From Lomentospora prolificans (taxonomy: Eukaryota > Ascomycota > Sordariomycetes > Microascales > Microascaceae): 64,000 bases of DNA. The DNA is taken from contig JARFXM010000008.1 of assembly GCA_029532625.1 (NCBI GenBank), positions 2,046,001 through 2,110,000 of the forward strand, written 5' to 3'. The notes below the pieces were generated by a model. That model was not told the origin of the DNA, did no database searches, and worked only from the letters and a program-made list of their open reading frames with translations. A program made the position numbers and the translations under genes. How positions within the stretch are numbered: position 1 is the first letter of the stretch; each line of letters begins with the position of its first letter. Positions 32,159 through 43,315 of this stretch are shown here, one piece after another.

Positions 32159-34040
32159 TTACATCATGCCGCCCATACCACCCATTCCGCCCATGCCTCC
32201 CATGGGGCCGCCGGGGCCCTTCTCCTCGGGAGCGTCGACGATGGCGACCTCAGTGGTACCGAGAAGAGAGGCGACACCGCTGGCGTCACGGAGACCGGTC
32301 CTAACGACCTTGAGGGGATCAAGGATACCGGCGGAGATCATGTCGACGTACTCACCCTTGGCGCTGTCGAAGCCCTTGTTGAAGTCACTGGCGAACTCAT
32401 CCATGAGCTTGCCAACAACAACGGCGCCCTCAAGGCCGGCGTTCTTGACAATGGACTTGGCAGGTTGGGTGATGGCGTTCTTGACAATGCTGACACCGAG
32501 CTGCTGGTCGAAGTTGGCAGGCTTAACGTCGAGCTGGGCAGCAGCCTTGAGAAGAGCGGTACCACCACCGGGGAGGATACCCTCCTCAACAGCAGCGCGG
32601 GTGGCGTTGAGTGCATCGACGAAGCGGTCCTTCTTCTCGCCGACCTCGACCTCGGAGGAGCCACCGACCTTGATGACGGCAACGCCACCGGAGAGCTTAG
32701 CGAGACGCTCCTGGAGCTTCTCCTTCTCGTATTCGGAGGTGCTAGGGTCAGCCATGACACCACGGATCTGCTCGCAACGTTGGGTGATGGAGTCCTTGCT
32801 ACCCTCGCCGTTGAGGATGATGGTGTCCTCCTTGGTGATGGTGATCGAGCCAGTGGAGCCGAGCATGTCGGGAGTGGCCTTCTCGAGCTTGATGTCGAGC
32901 TCATCGGTGAAGACGGTACCGTTGGTGAGGACGGCGATATCGCCAAGGATGGACTTGCGGTTGTCACCAAAGCCGGGAGCCTTGACAGCGGCAACCTGGA
33001 GCTGACCACGGAGCTTGTTGAGGATGCAGACAGCGAGAGCCTCACCGTCAATATCTTCGGCAATGATGACGAGGGGACGGCGGAGCTGGGTGGAGGCCTC
33101 AAGGGCGGGGATGATGTCCTGGACAGCAGAGATCTTCTTCTCAGAGAGGAGGATCAGGGGCTTCTCGAACTCGACCTTCTGGGACTTGGTATCGGTAATG
33201 AAGTAGGGGGAGACGAAGCCGCGGTCGAAACGCATACCCTCAGTGACCTCCATCTCGTCCTGGAGAGTCTTGCCCTCCTTGACGGTAATGACACCCTCCT
33301 TGCCGACCTTCTCCATGGCGTTGGCAATGAGCTTACCGATGTGCTCGTCGCCGTTGGCAGAGATGGTGGCGACTTGAGCAACCTCCTCGCTGGTGGTGAT
33401 GTCACGCTTGTGCTTCTGGAGGAACTCGACGACGTCGTCGACGGCGGCCTGGATACCGCGGCGGAGGTCCATAGGGTTGCAGCCGGCGGCAACGTTCTTG
33501 ACGGTCTCGGAGAAGATGGCGCGGGCGAGCACGGTGGCGGTGGTGGTACCGTCACCAGCAACCTCGTTGGTCTTTCCGGCGACCTCAGATATTAACTTGG
33601 CACCGAGGTTCTCGAACTTGTCCTCAAGGGTGATGGCCTTGGCGACGGTAACACCATCTAGACACGATTGGTTAGATGGTGATCAATAAAGGAAGTAGAG
33701 CTCTCGATGATAACATACCCTTGGTGATCTTGGGGGAGCCGAAGCTGGACTCGATCAGGACATTCCTGCCCTTGGGACCGAGAGTGCTGGAGACGGCATT
33801 GGCAAGAGTGTCGACACCAGCAAGGAGGGAAGCACGAGCGTCAACACCGAACTTGAGCTCCTGCAGTACCAATCAGTTAGCTTAGTTTCTCTCGCATTCT
33901 GCATCGAGCCTGCATCCGAATCTTACCTTGTGAGCAAAACGGAGCTGCTGACGGAGACCAGCACCGGAGCGGAACTTGGCGGCAGCGCCCGAGGAGAGGA
34001 CGGCCGCGCGGGTTCGCGAGGAAGAGAGCGCGCGCTGCAT
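32159..34040 (-). CDS. hsp60: Mitochondrial chaperonin HSP60
   Basis: Three exons on the minus strand, 34040-33927, 33860-33719 and 33657-32159, giving 584 residues. Exon 1 encodes an Arg/Ser-rich mitochondrial presequence (MQRALSSSRTRAAVLSSG, ending FAHK). The mature part starts ELKFGVDARASLL, followed by TLGPKGRNVLIE, KITKDGVTVAKAI and GDGTTTATVLARAIF, the ATP-binding motifs of group I chaperonins. The protein ends in the GGM repeat tail typical of mitochondrial Hsp60/GroEL. Introns use GTAAGA and GTATGT donors. It folds imported matrix proteins with Hsp10. Heat-inducibility is expected and a GAAGCTTC element lies upstream at 34271. A 376-residue antisense frame is a shadow. Confidence 0.97.
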
Positions 34041-34672
34041 TGTGACGTGTGGATTTTGCGGACGAAATTAAGAATAGAAAGTACAAAAAAAAGAAGAGCG
34101 ATGTGATTAGAAACGAGATATAGGTGGTACACACAAGATGACGGCAGCTCTTGAAGCTATCGTTGGAGGGAGGGAGATGGGGGAAGAAGAGGATTTGGAG
34201 ATGGGAAGGGGAAGAAGTTGATGAAGATGCGCTGTTGGAAATCAATGGAAAAAAAATTGGTCGAATTGGAGAAGCTTCTATGGAGCATGGAACATTAACC
34301 AGCAGGAAAAAAATTGTTCACCCTTGTTCCCGAGTGCCATCATTGGTCCAGATCCCTGGGAGATCCTCGGCTTTACCGGACCTGCGCAGCCTCAGGCCGG
34401 CTTGCCTGGCAACCGTGACTTCACCGAGACCTTGCGCCGATTATGTAAACAGTAGCTTCGTCTGCTTCCCATGCATCAGTGCCCTGGGATATAATTTGAT
34501 AGTAATACGGATACAGATACGGATACATGCGGGCATAGCTGGCGAAGCTCCAAGAATGTACATACGTCGACCACAGGTTCGCGTTGCGAGTGGAGTATCC
34601 ATAATCTATAAACTAGAATCTATCGGCATAATAAGACAGGATCAATTTACTTTATAGTCTCCCGTCACTCCC
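34041..34672. other. HSP60 promoter and SelO 3' flank
   Basis: About 630 bases. The left half is purine-rich on the plus strand, thus a pyrimidine-rich leader for HSP60 on the minus strand. It holds one candidate heat-shock element. No gene. Confidence 0.6.
34271..34278 (-). promoter_or_regulatory. Candidate heat-shock element core
   Basis: GAAGCTTC forms two inverted nGAAn units with correct 2-base spacing, about 230 bases upstream of the HSP60 start. A third unit at proper spacing is not seen, so this is only a weak candidate for Hsf1 binding. Confidence 0.3.
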
Positions 34673-36733
34673 TCAAGAGCTACAGCTACACTGCAACGCC
34701 CTCTTCACCTCTGGCACATCCCCCGTCCACCTAACTTCTTCTTCGGCATCCCCTTCATACTTTACGCCTCCAAACTCCCTACCGGCCCAGCTCTCCTCAA
34801 ACGGATTAAGCGCCATATGTAGCGCCCTGCGTAGCACATCCCTATCGCCCTCCTTCTCGACCCGGCGGATGACCTCGTCGAGGATCCATCCACGAGGGAT
34901 AAAGTTGGGGTTGACGGCCTTCATAGCTTCGCTGCGCTTCGCATCCTGTTCTTCCGAAATGGCGCCATTCTCGCCAGCAGCCTTGTCGCCCCAGTCCTCG
35001 ATGATGCGCTTGCGCCAACGGTCGAGCCACTCGCTGATCTTGACTCGGGCGTCATCTTCCCTACACACCAGCGGGACGCCCTCCTTATAGAAGAAGACGG
35101 ACGCCTTGTTCCTGCGTGCCTCGGGGGTGACGATCTCGCTCAGGCGGAGCGTGCTAAGCCGCCTGAAGAAGAGGTTAAAGTCGAGCTCGAGCTCCTGCAT
35201 GAGGTCGAGCACCGAGCTGAAGAGGTGGTCAAAGTCGGACTCGCGGTACGCCTTGATGCCGAGACGTGCGCTCATGAGGCGCTTGTATTCGTGTAGGAAA
35301 GTGGCCTTGTATTCTTCTCCTGTTTGCCTAATGAGCTTCTCCGCGCGGGCTACTAGTTCGTCCTCCTGCTCGGGCTTCACACCCTCATTCTCAAAGACCG
35401 GATCGTCAACGCCGGCGCCGGCACCCATGAGCTCACCTAGCGCCTCGCCGAATCGTACTAGGTTCCACCAGATGATTGTAGGCTGATTCTTGTAGCTGTA
35501 GCGGAGAAGGCTATCGTCGTGGTTGGGCGTGTATGAAGGGTTAAAATTGTCCATGAAGGCAAATGGCCCAAAATCAATGGATAATCCCATCACAGAGGTG
35601 TTATCTGTGTTAAGGACACCGTTCATGAAGCCGTAAGCTTGCCACTTCGCCACCGTCTCGGCATTAAGACGGACAACCTCTCGGTATAATCTAGTGAAAC
35701 GATTCTCTTCGGCGCCGGGCGGGCCCTCGATCTCGGATGGGTCAAGACCTCTGCTGAGCTGTTCGTCTTCCGCAGGTTTGTCGGGGTTTGAGACTCTACC
35801 TGGCAGAGACTCCCACCCACCCAGAACTTCTTCGGCAACGTACGTCGCTAGTTTCCGTATCAAGGCTCTGTCGCCCCTCGCGCGTAAGAGATCAAAGTTG
35901 CCCAACCTCAGCCACGACTGCGCAAACCGCAGCACAATCGCGCCGGGTTCTATCCTCTCCCTCACCACGCGTGACCCCTTGCACAACGTCAGAGAGAGCG
36001 CCCTCGTCGACGGGATGCCGAGCGCATTCAGCGCCTCCGAAACAACAAACTCTCGGATACTCGACCGGAGGACCGCCTTGCCGTCCGCGAATCTCGAGTA
36101 AGGCGTCAGGCCGGCGCCCTTGAGCTGCAGCTCATACCTGACACCTGTGGCCGGGTTCGTCGACTCGAAGAGCGAGATGGCGCGTCCGTCGCCTAATTGT
36201 CCCGCCCACGCACCGAATTGGAAGCCGCCGTAGCATTGCGCCCAGGGATATCCGCCCTCTTTCTTCTCCTCGTCCCATCCGAGGATCTTATTACCGCATA
36301 CCACCTGGAGGAACTCGTCCCTCTGCTCCTCGCCGGCGCGGATTCCAATGTCGGACATGGCGGCGGGGCTTACGGCAAGGAGCTCCGGGTCCGGGTTCGT
36401 CTCGGGACGGACCCAGGTGTAAAGGGCGCCGGTAACTTGGCGGGGTAAGATCTGGTCGCGCGGGGTCGCATGTGAGGCCGCAGGGGTGGGGTAGAAGGGA
36501 TCATGTGGGAGGGATGAGGTAAAAGTCCATGATTTTGGTAAGTCTTCGAGGGTGGCGCCCGGATAAGGCCTGGAGGTGCCGTTTGGGTCGCCGTTGGAAG
36601 CCATCCTGGCAAGGTGTGTCGTAGATCGAAAAATGGGTTGAGTTCTAACAAGTCTGGGCGAGTATAGTCTTCGTGGTGCGACTGCAGTGGTGGGACAGAG
36701 TAGGCGCTGCTGGAGGGCGCGATATGGATGCAT
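34673..36733 (-). CDS. SelO/Fmp40 protein adenylyltransferase, mitochondrial
   Basis: An intronless minus-strand gene of 686 residues. The first 43 residues form an Arg-rich mitochondrial presequence; a second Met begins the conserved part and could give a cytosolic form. SelO motifs are clear: YGGFQFGAWAGQLGDGRA, YELQLKGAGLTPYSRF (nucleotide-binding Lys), VLRSSIREF, and NGVLNTDNTSVMGL followed by IDFGPFAFMD, carrying the metal-binding Asn and Asp of the inverted pseudokinase site. SelO proteins transfer AMP to Ser/Thr/Tyr of redox-related mitochondrial proteins. The C-terminus is CSCSS: where animal SelO has selenocysteine three residues from the end, this protein has cysteine, as expected in fungi. 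Length matches fungal Fmp40. Confidence 0.93.
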   Translation of the reverse strand: MHPYRALQQRLLCPTTAVAPRRLYSPRLVRTQPIFRSTTHLARMASNGDPNGTSRPYPGATLEDLPKSWTFTSSLPHDPFYPTPAASHATPRDQILPRQVTGALYTWVRPETNPDPELLAVSPAAMSDIGIRAGEEQRDEFLQVVCGNKILGWDEEKKEGGYPWAQCYGGFQFGAWAGQLGDGRAISLFESTNPATGVRYELQLKGAGLTPYSRFADGKAVLRSSIREFVVSEALNALGIPSTRALSLTLCKGSRVVRERIEPGAIVLRFAQSWLRLGNFDLLRARGDRALIRKLATYVAEEVLGGWESLPGRVSNPDKPAEDEQLSRGLDPSEIEGPPGAEENRFTRLYREVVRLNAETVAKWQAYGFMNGVLNTDNTSVMGLSIDFGPFAFMDNFNPSYTPNHDDSLLRYSYKNQPTIIWWNLVRFGEALGELMGAGAGVDDPVFENEGVKPEQEDELVARAEKLIRQTGEEYKATFLHEYKRLMSARLGIKAYRESDFDHLFSSVLDLMQELELDFNLFFRRLSTLRLSEIVTPEARRNKASVFFYKEGVPLVCREDDARVKISEWLDRWRKRIIEDWGDKAAGENGAISEEQDAKRSEAMKAVNPNFIPRGWILDEVIRRVEKEGDRDVLRRALHMALNPFEESWAGREFGGVKYEGDAEEEVRWTGDVPEVKRALQCSCSS

Positions 36734-37652
36734 AGAAGGCTAAAGGGCTCGTCGCCTTTTTTTAAACAAGGTCTACTGGAATATGCCGCGCGAGCCGGCC
36801 TCACTCCAACATGATAGGTCCGACTTTCGTCCCTGCTCTTTGTGTCGGAAAGCAGCGGGGAAGAACGGGGTAATGGAAAGTCTCGAATCGAGTTTCTGGA
36901 AAAGGCGGGAAGCCGCAGCTGGGCAAAAGAAAAAAAATATCCGCGCAGCTGGGCGTGCTGTTCGCGCTTTCTTATCTAACTGAATTTAGCCTTTTGACGT
37001 CATGGGTGCGTTTCGGGATCTTTTGCCTCAGACATAGCATGCTCAAGGCCTTTTTTTTGGGGGGAGGGAAGGGAGGGGGGTTTCCTACAGAGGGTGCAAA
37101 TGCTGGATTACTCCTATTGTCAGAAGTACAGGAATGGCAGAGCCAGCCAGGCTGGCCGATCGTGCTGTTGGGCCGGCGCTTTTGATAGAGAACCCACAGA
37201 ATATCACTACCAGAGTGGGACTTGAAGAGTTGGGTCGGAGCACTGGGTTGATCAATGACGAGCGCTAAGCGGCCTGGCAATTGAGCGTGCTTAGGGGACT
37301 CGTGAGCTCCAGGGCTGGCCAGCTACGCTCCCGCTCCCTATAGGGCAGTGTCAGTCTGGGCTGTTGGAATGTCGTTTCAGTTATTAGTAGGGTATAGCTG
37401 GCGCTGGCTGGCTGGCCACCTATCCTCCGATGCCAGTGGTTACCACGCTGGCTGGCTGGCCCCATTGTAAAATGGTACTCTGCACGCGCCAGTGCTTGCT
37501 GCAGTGGGCTGCATCACGCAAGACGCACCTTTCCATTAGCGAGCCAGTGTAAAAACCAAATACAATACTTCGTCGACGTGGGCTGCTCACCAATCTCGAT
37601 TTTTTTTTTTACACCACCGCGCTTCTCGCCGCATCTCGCACTTCGTGTCAAG
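36734..37652. other. Divergent promoter region with TGGC repeats
   Basis: About 920 bases between SelO and the RNase III gene. A 16-base unit CGCTGGCTGGCTGGCC is repeated exactly at 37402-37417 and 37446-37461, and further GGCCAG-like words occur from 37130. A G-rich run lies near 37059-37080. No gene seen. Confidence 0.6.
37402..37461. repeat. Exact 16-bp direct repeat (TGGC-rich)
   Basis: CGCTGGCTGGCTGGCC occurs twice with a 44-base period, about 200-250 bases upstream of the RNase III start. It might be a regulatory site or part of a dispersed low-complexity family. Confidence 0.7.
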
Positions 37653-38928
37653 ATGACGAAGCGCTCGCATAATCAAATATCTGATGGGCATATCAGACAA
37701 GCGGAGGGGGATTCGAAGCGCAGAAGATCAGAAACGGGCCTAGAATCGAGGGAAGATGCCGTCAGCCTCATCCGGGCTCATTCAAGTAGCCTAATCGAGT
37801 GCCTGCAGGCTCTCAATAGCTCGACGAGTAACCGCGCCGACGATAACCTGGTTTCACTGAGCAAGAAGCTTCTTCCCGCGATACAGGCTCTAGCCGGAGA
37901 AGCAGCGGAAACTACTGCTGCCCAACACCAGGTGAGCGTCTAATCACTGCGGACATCAAAGACACGAGTGCTCATTCGTTAACCAGGATGCCAAGCCTCA
38001 GCCCACACAGGGGGAGCAAGCTCAGAAACGGGACGTGCCATCGTCTAGAGGCCTGGAATTCTTCGATTCGGCACTCGTTACGCCGTGGACTACCAAGGAC
38101 ATCTCACCTTCACTGCCACCTCTACCCTCGGCTGACCCCGAGCTCGCGGAGGCGGCCTTCCGTTCACCGGCTGTCGCGAAGCCTGGTGAGATGAGCTACG
38201 ATCGACTAGAGTGGATCGGTGATGCAAACCTATATCTCTTGTCATCCTACCTCATTTTCTTCACCTTTGGCGGCCTTGATGCCGGCAAGGGCTCGCAGCT
38301 ACGAGAGCGTCTTGTACGCAATCAAACACTAGCATCGTACTTCCGGGACTACAACCTAGTACAACGTGCTAAGTTGCCCCCTAACCTCGATCTCAAGTCC
38401 AAGGAGGGACAGAAGGTTCAAGGTGACATGATCGAAGCTTATGTGGGTGCCATTGTACTCTCTGATAAGAAACAGGGTGCTACAAAGGCCGCGGCCTGGC
38501 TCAAAGCTCTGTGGGCTCGCACTATCGCTGAAGAGATTCGAAAAATGGAGAAGAATCCCGAAACCCACAGAGTGCAAGAGCTTGGACAGGTGAGGGAAGT
38601 AGACGAAGCTGCAACCGCGAAGCAGAGACTCAACCTGGCTCTAAAGGTACCCGGAGTTGATCTAATCTTTGAGGATGTTCCCACAAAGCAAAAGAACAAA
38701 CACAACGGACAACCTATGTTCACTGTGAACCTATTTCTCAAGGGCTGGGGAGAGCAAAAGAAGTTGTTGGGGTGGGGAACAGCAGGCTCCAAGAACGAAG
38801 CACGCCAGAAGGCGGCGCTGATGGCGCTCGCCAATAAGAAGGTACTCTCAGTTTATGAGGCGAAGAAAAAGGCATATCTACTGGCTCGGGATGCAGCAGG
38901 AGGCGAAGGTACAAGCAAGACGAAGTAG
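37653..38928 (+). CDS. RNase III (Rnt1-like) with dsRNA-binding domain
   Basis: Exons 37653-37931 and 37987-38928 join in phase 0 and give 406 residues. The N-terminus is basic and polar. The RNase III domain spans about 125-265, with YDRLEWIGDANLYL (signature, Glu and Asp of the active site) near 162-175 and VQGDMIEAYVGAIVL (second Asp and Glu) near 236-250, so all four metal-binding acids are kept. A double-stranded RNA-binding domain follows at about 305-390 (GWGTAGSKNEARQKAALMAL). Rnt1-type enzymes process pre-rRNA, snoRNA and snRNA precursors in the nucleus. The alternative, the catalytically dead mitoribosomal protein mL44, is less likely because the acids are intact and no presequence is visible. 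The 55-base intron uses GTGAGC and a TTAACCAG acceptor. Confidence 0.85.
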
Positions 38929-39945
38929 AAGAGGCTGCGATTGAGACGGATTACTCACGTAGTATTAGATGATACAATATACCCCGATTCAGACTTGGTT
39001 GTTGGAGGATGCGGTTTCGATTCATTGAACAGAATGCGTGATACTTACAAGCCATCTCCTTTGCGCCGAGGTGTTTCATGAGAGCTGACGTGTGAATTGT
39101 CCCTTGTGAAGTAATGCCATTGAACTCTCGTCTGGCAGCGTGACCGGGGTTAAAAATGCCGATAGTTGAGACCGAAAAGGGCATTGCATCAATTTGGTCC
39201 GCTCGCACATGGTCAAAGTAACAATCCCATCTGCCCCAGCAATTTGGTTTGCCGACTGTGCCTGACAATGTCGTCAGGGGACTCTTGTCAGGGCGTATGG
39301 GATCCATGTTATTACTGCCAAGTGGAGGTTTGTTAGGCCAGCTCTGGTGGTGGGTGGCGGGGGCGATGATTAGTGTAGTACCCGAATCGATTAATCCCAT
39401 ATGGGTAGAAACAGGTGCCGAGCTAAGTTCCTTCTCCGAAGCTCATCTTAAGCTTTGAACATTGAACCCGCCCGTTTGCGCCGAGGCACAACTTTCGACC
39501 CGCTAACGGGGGAACCGCTCCCCAGACTCGCCTTCGCGCACACCTGCCCGAAATACATCTGATTGCTCCTCCATCGTGGAGCCCTTGGAACCACCCCCTC
39601 CAGTTGCCCGCTGGATGATGGGCTGGAATATCATTGTCGCTTCTTGCATTGTGCCCGAACCTGTTTTTCGATCTTGCTTTTCGTTAGCATTGTTCGAGTT
39701 CTTTTAGAAAGCATTCAGACCATCTGGTTGCAGGGGGTCCTACCAGCTGCCGTTTTCCTATTGCCCCATTGGATCTGCGAGCCTGGTTCTCCCCTAACGC
39801 CTGAAGCTAGCCGCGGCTTGTTGGATGCGCGAGCGGGCACGCGATATGACGACGTCCTTCTAACCTCTCGACCCTCGAACCAATCCACACAAGACGATCG
39901 CGGTCCAAACCACACGGCCGCCTTATATTCCATCATCCATTTACA
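38929..39945. other. Intergenic region
   Basis: About 1 kb between the RNase III and acyl-CoA-binding genes, both on the plus strand. Short ORFs only. Contains the promoter and leader of the downstream gene. Confidence 0.6.
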
Positions 39946-40977
39946 ATGGCGGACTCAGTAGGTGAGTTTTTACCAGTCCTGCCCCTCCCTCCCGGCGCCA
40001 GTGCCCGACCTCGGCCCACCCACATGCTAACACTATGTGATGCCCAGATCGAGTCTTCGTCCATGCCCTCAGCACAGTAAAGCGCATCCCCAAGACGGGG
40101 GCCATGCGCCCGCCGCCCGCCGACCGACTACGTCTCTACGGACTCTACAAACAGGCCATGGAAGGCGATATCGACGGCGTGATGGAAAGGCCCTCGGCCG
40201 CCACGGCGGGCATGCGAAGCGAGGACCTAAAGAGGGAAATGGACAAGTGGGATGCGTGGAACGCGCAAAAGGGTCTTACTAAGACGGAGGCAAAGAGACG
40301 GTATATCGAGACTCTAATTTCGACCATGCATCGATACGCGACGACGGGGTAGGTTTTGCCTAGGCTCTTCGTACTACCTACTGACACACTTCTCGACTGA
40401 TGCTAATGTGGCTGGTTTCTCAAATAGGGATGCAAAAGAGCTTGTGGCAGAGCTTGAGTTTGTGTGGAATCAGGTTAAGATCAATACCCCAAGCATATCC
40501 GATTCTCCCTCGAAATCTGCGGGCCAGCGACACACCGAATATACTGCGGAGGGCGGTCCCATGAAGGTCCTAAGTCCGATGAGCGAACAAGATGAGGCTG
40601 AGCTAGAGTCTCAGCGGAGATCAGGCATCCTAGATGAGGAAGCGGAAGAGGACACGACCGGAAACACACCCGTAGCAGGGAACAAATGGGCGAGAAAGGT
40701 TGAGCGGACACTGCAGAAACTGTCTACGGAAGTCGCGGCTCTGAGGGAACAAATCACCACAGGCAGAGAGTGGAAGTTCAAGAAGGAGATGAGCTGGAGA
40801 GCGTGGCTTACCTGGTTATTTTGGGCAGCGATACAACATCTCGTGATTGACATCGTGGTGTTAAGCATCGTCTTGATATGGATGAGGAAGAGGAAGGATA
40901 GGAGGTTAGAGGACTTAGTGAGGGCTGCCTTGAGGCTCGTGAGGGAGTATGTTCGAAGCATTGTACCCTCGAGGTGA
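39946..40977 (+). CDS. Membrane-anchored acyl-CoA-binding protein (Atg37-like)
   Basis: Three exons, 39946-39961, 40048-40348 and 40428-40977, giving 288 residues. Residues about 7-105 form an acyl-CoA-binding domain with the hallmark LYGLYKQAMEGD and KWDAWNAQKGLTKTEAK followed by RRYIETL. A polar acidic linker and a short coiled coil (VERTLQKLSTEVAALREQI) follow, then one transmembrane helix near 231-258 and a basic cytosolic-type tail. This architecture is that of Atg37, a peroxisomal membrane protein that binds acyl-CoA and acts in pexophagy with Atg30/Atg11, and of animal ACBD5. The 16-base first exon (ATG plus four codons) and phases were checked. The peroxisomal location is inferred from architecture; a generic tail-anchored ACBD protein is the alternative. 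Confidence 0.82.
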
Positions 40978-42009
40978 TTTACATCAGCGTCGTGTCATGC
41001 CCCGCGGCTTCCTTTACTCGACCGCAGGAGATGAGCAGCAGCACCTCCGGGAATATGGCTCGCCCCTCATCATCGCCACCCAAGCCTAGACAACAGCAAA
41101 ACACCGGGGCCTTGAACGAACAGAACACAATCTGGTGGGATCCTTGTCCGCAACACAAGCTCTACCACCCCTGCCCCTCCGATCTTCCCCCCTTTATCTG
41201 CCCGCCACTCTCTTTCTGCCCGCCAAATGTGGCTCTTACCTGGTCGTCCACAACCAGAAACATTGGAGTTGCCCTCGGTTGCCGACGCATTTATATCTGC
41301 CACAGCGCGGAGCTCTGTCCTTTGTCCTAGAAAACCACCGCCTTGGGCACATCTAGATCATAGACGGACCTTCTACAGTCTCCCCGAGCCCACCTTCACT
41401 AGCGTATCTACATCTAGATGTATGAATAGACGAATGTATATGTTTTATTACTTTATCGTACCCGATTCCCTGGTGCCTAATAACACCCTCGCGTATATCC
41501 ACAGGCCTCACTCTTGTGAGATGCATAAGGTATTCTGTTTGGTCGAGGTTAGGCACCCCGAACATGGCAATATCACTCTTAGATCGTGATACCTCGGGAG
41601 GTTTCCTCTTCGTGGTCCGTATAGCAGTATAGTATTACGTTATCAGCGAAATATATCTTTGTTGAATATGTACCAACACTGCCCGTGCCGGTGACACCAA
41701 ACATGGATATCTACAATCATGCGAGCAATCATTGCCCGCACCTGTCAGTTTACAACATCGAATTAGTCTCAAACGAGTCTACCGCCTGCGGGAATCAACA
41801 GCTGCCGATTCAAGCTCCTCGCATTTTAACGGGTGGATGTACAGAGGGCACAATGGGTAGTAGCTTCCATTCTAGAGTGCCGCCTCAGCTTCTCGCGTAC
41901 GTTGCACGAATGCCAGGTTTCTATGTACTGAACTCCATCTCCCCGTTCGGTGGGCATTTATAAACCCTCTGTCTCTATTATTTACCAAGCTCCAGTCCAT
42001 CATACTCCG
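40978..42009. other. Intergenic region
   Basis: About 1 kb with short ORFs that show no motifs or splice continuity. I see nothing beyond the 3' UTR of the acyl-CoA-binding gene. Confidence 0.55.
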
Positions 42010-42238
42010 GATTATTGTAAAGATGAGAAATGGTGGATTCAAGAGTTCCACGACTGGACAACGTGGCTCGCAGCATTTTAGTACCCATTGAGGAAGACCT
42101 CCTCGCCTCTTCTTCCGAAGACGAAGCCAAGCCAAACAAGCACACCCTCGAGGATGACGTCGTCGCCATATACGCGCATGCAGAGAAGTCAAAGCCAACA
42201 TCATCACCTGCATGAGCCTTGAGAGACAGCCCTGACCG

Positions 42239-43123
42239 AGGAATACAACGCGAAGAAGGCCGCCGACCCCAAGTTGGCCAAGACATCGGGCAAACCTTAC
42301 ACGCACAAGGACGAAGACTTCATAGCCAATGTTCTTAGCGCGAGAAGCGATCCCAAGGTCAACTACAATATCAAGACAGCGGCGGATGTCCCTGGACGGG
42401 GGACCAGTTTTGAGCGTAAGTCCGGTGACCTTCTCTACGAGCAGTGGGTTATGCAGCTGGCCAAAGCCGTTGCCCATGAACTCAAGGGGTGTATGATGGG
42501 CACGTAAAGAATGTCGTTGAGAGGTTCAAGGACAGGGGCGAAATGAGGTTGGAGCAGAAGCTATGGATATTGATCTGGAAAACTGCGAGTTTAACCTAGA
42601 TCAAGGGCGACCCTCTAACGGCGAAGAGAACTGGTAAAAGCCATTTGCCAAAGCTGCCTCTTGACGGGGGGCCGATTCATCTCATGCCCGACCTTACGTT
42701 TTGTTACAAAGCTATGGAGAATGTAGTCGAGAACAAACGGCTGATATCGAATGTCCGCATTATCTACTTGCCATAAGCAGAGGGGATTCCGCTCATCGAA
42801 AATATCGACCCTCAGATTCGGCAAAAAGATGTGACAACCGGCGGTAAGAAGCAACGGTCATCGAGTTTTTAAGGCTCTTCGATGCATCCATAAACGGCGT
42901 CAATAATAATTTATCTTGGGCACAAGATAGAGGAAGGCTCGATTGAAAACATAAAGCCCTGCCCGGAAGCAGAGCTAGAGTTCAAGCTCACCTACAATAA
43001 AGTGTGCCCGTGTACAATTTTGTTTGATAAAAAGAAGAAGAGGAGGAACCCAAAACCAATTCGGCCAAACAATTTTATTGAATTTGTTTTGGCGAGGGAA
43101 GTGGGTGAGTTTTGTGCCTGAGG
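42239..43123 (+). pseudogene. Decayed protein-coding gene with internal stops
   Basis: A coding-like frame runs EYNAKKAADPKLAKTSG, NYNIKTAADVPGRG, DLLYEQWVMQLAKAVAHEL and is lost near 42486 by a frameshift. The next frame continues as VKNVVERFKDRGEMRLEQ and is stopped by TAG at 42597, by TAA at 42774 and by TAA at 42870. It keeps coding-like text between the stops (PIHLMPDLTFCYKAMENVV, PLIENIDPQIRQKD). A further open part with KIEEGSIENIKPCPEAELEF lies at about 42920-43123. Each stop could have arisen from CAG or CAA by one C-to-T change. No family recognised. It lies directly upstream of the complex I gene. A functional gene with unusual introns is the alternative. Confidence 0.45.
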
Positions 43124-43315
43124 CATTAAAATAATTGACCAATCACGGATGTGGTAATCACTACCGTCAAGTTCTCGTCGAAATGCTCTCAAACCACATC
43201 ACGACAACGTTCTGTCGAACAGACGCAACCCCCTTCAGCAACAACCACCCCCTTGCCCTCCAGGAAAGAGTAAGCCCACCCATCGTCTTTCCTTGCATCA
43301 ATTCGGGGCGATACG

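Noticed and set aside
32338..33102. Ser/Arg-rich minus-strand ORF inside HSP60
   Set aside because: Alternate frame of HSP60 with low-complexity composition.
32465..33595. 376-codon antisense ORF over HSP60
   Set aside because: Leu/Gly/Asp-rich text is the complement of HSP60 codons; no motif and no promoter.
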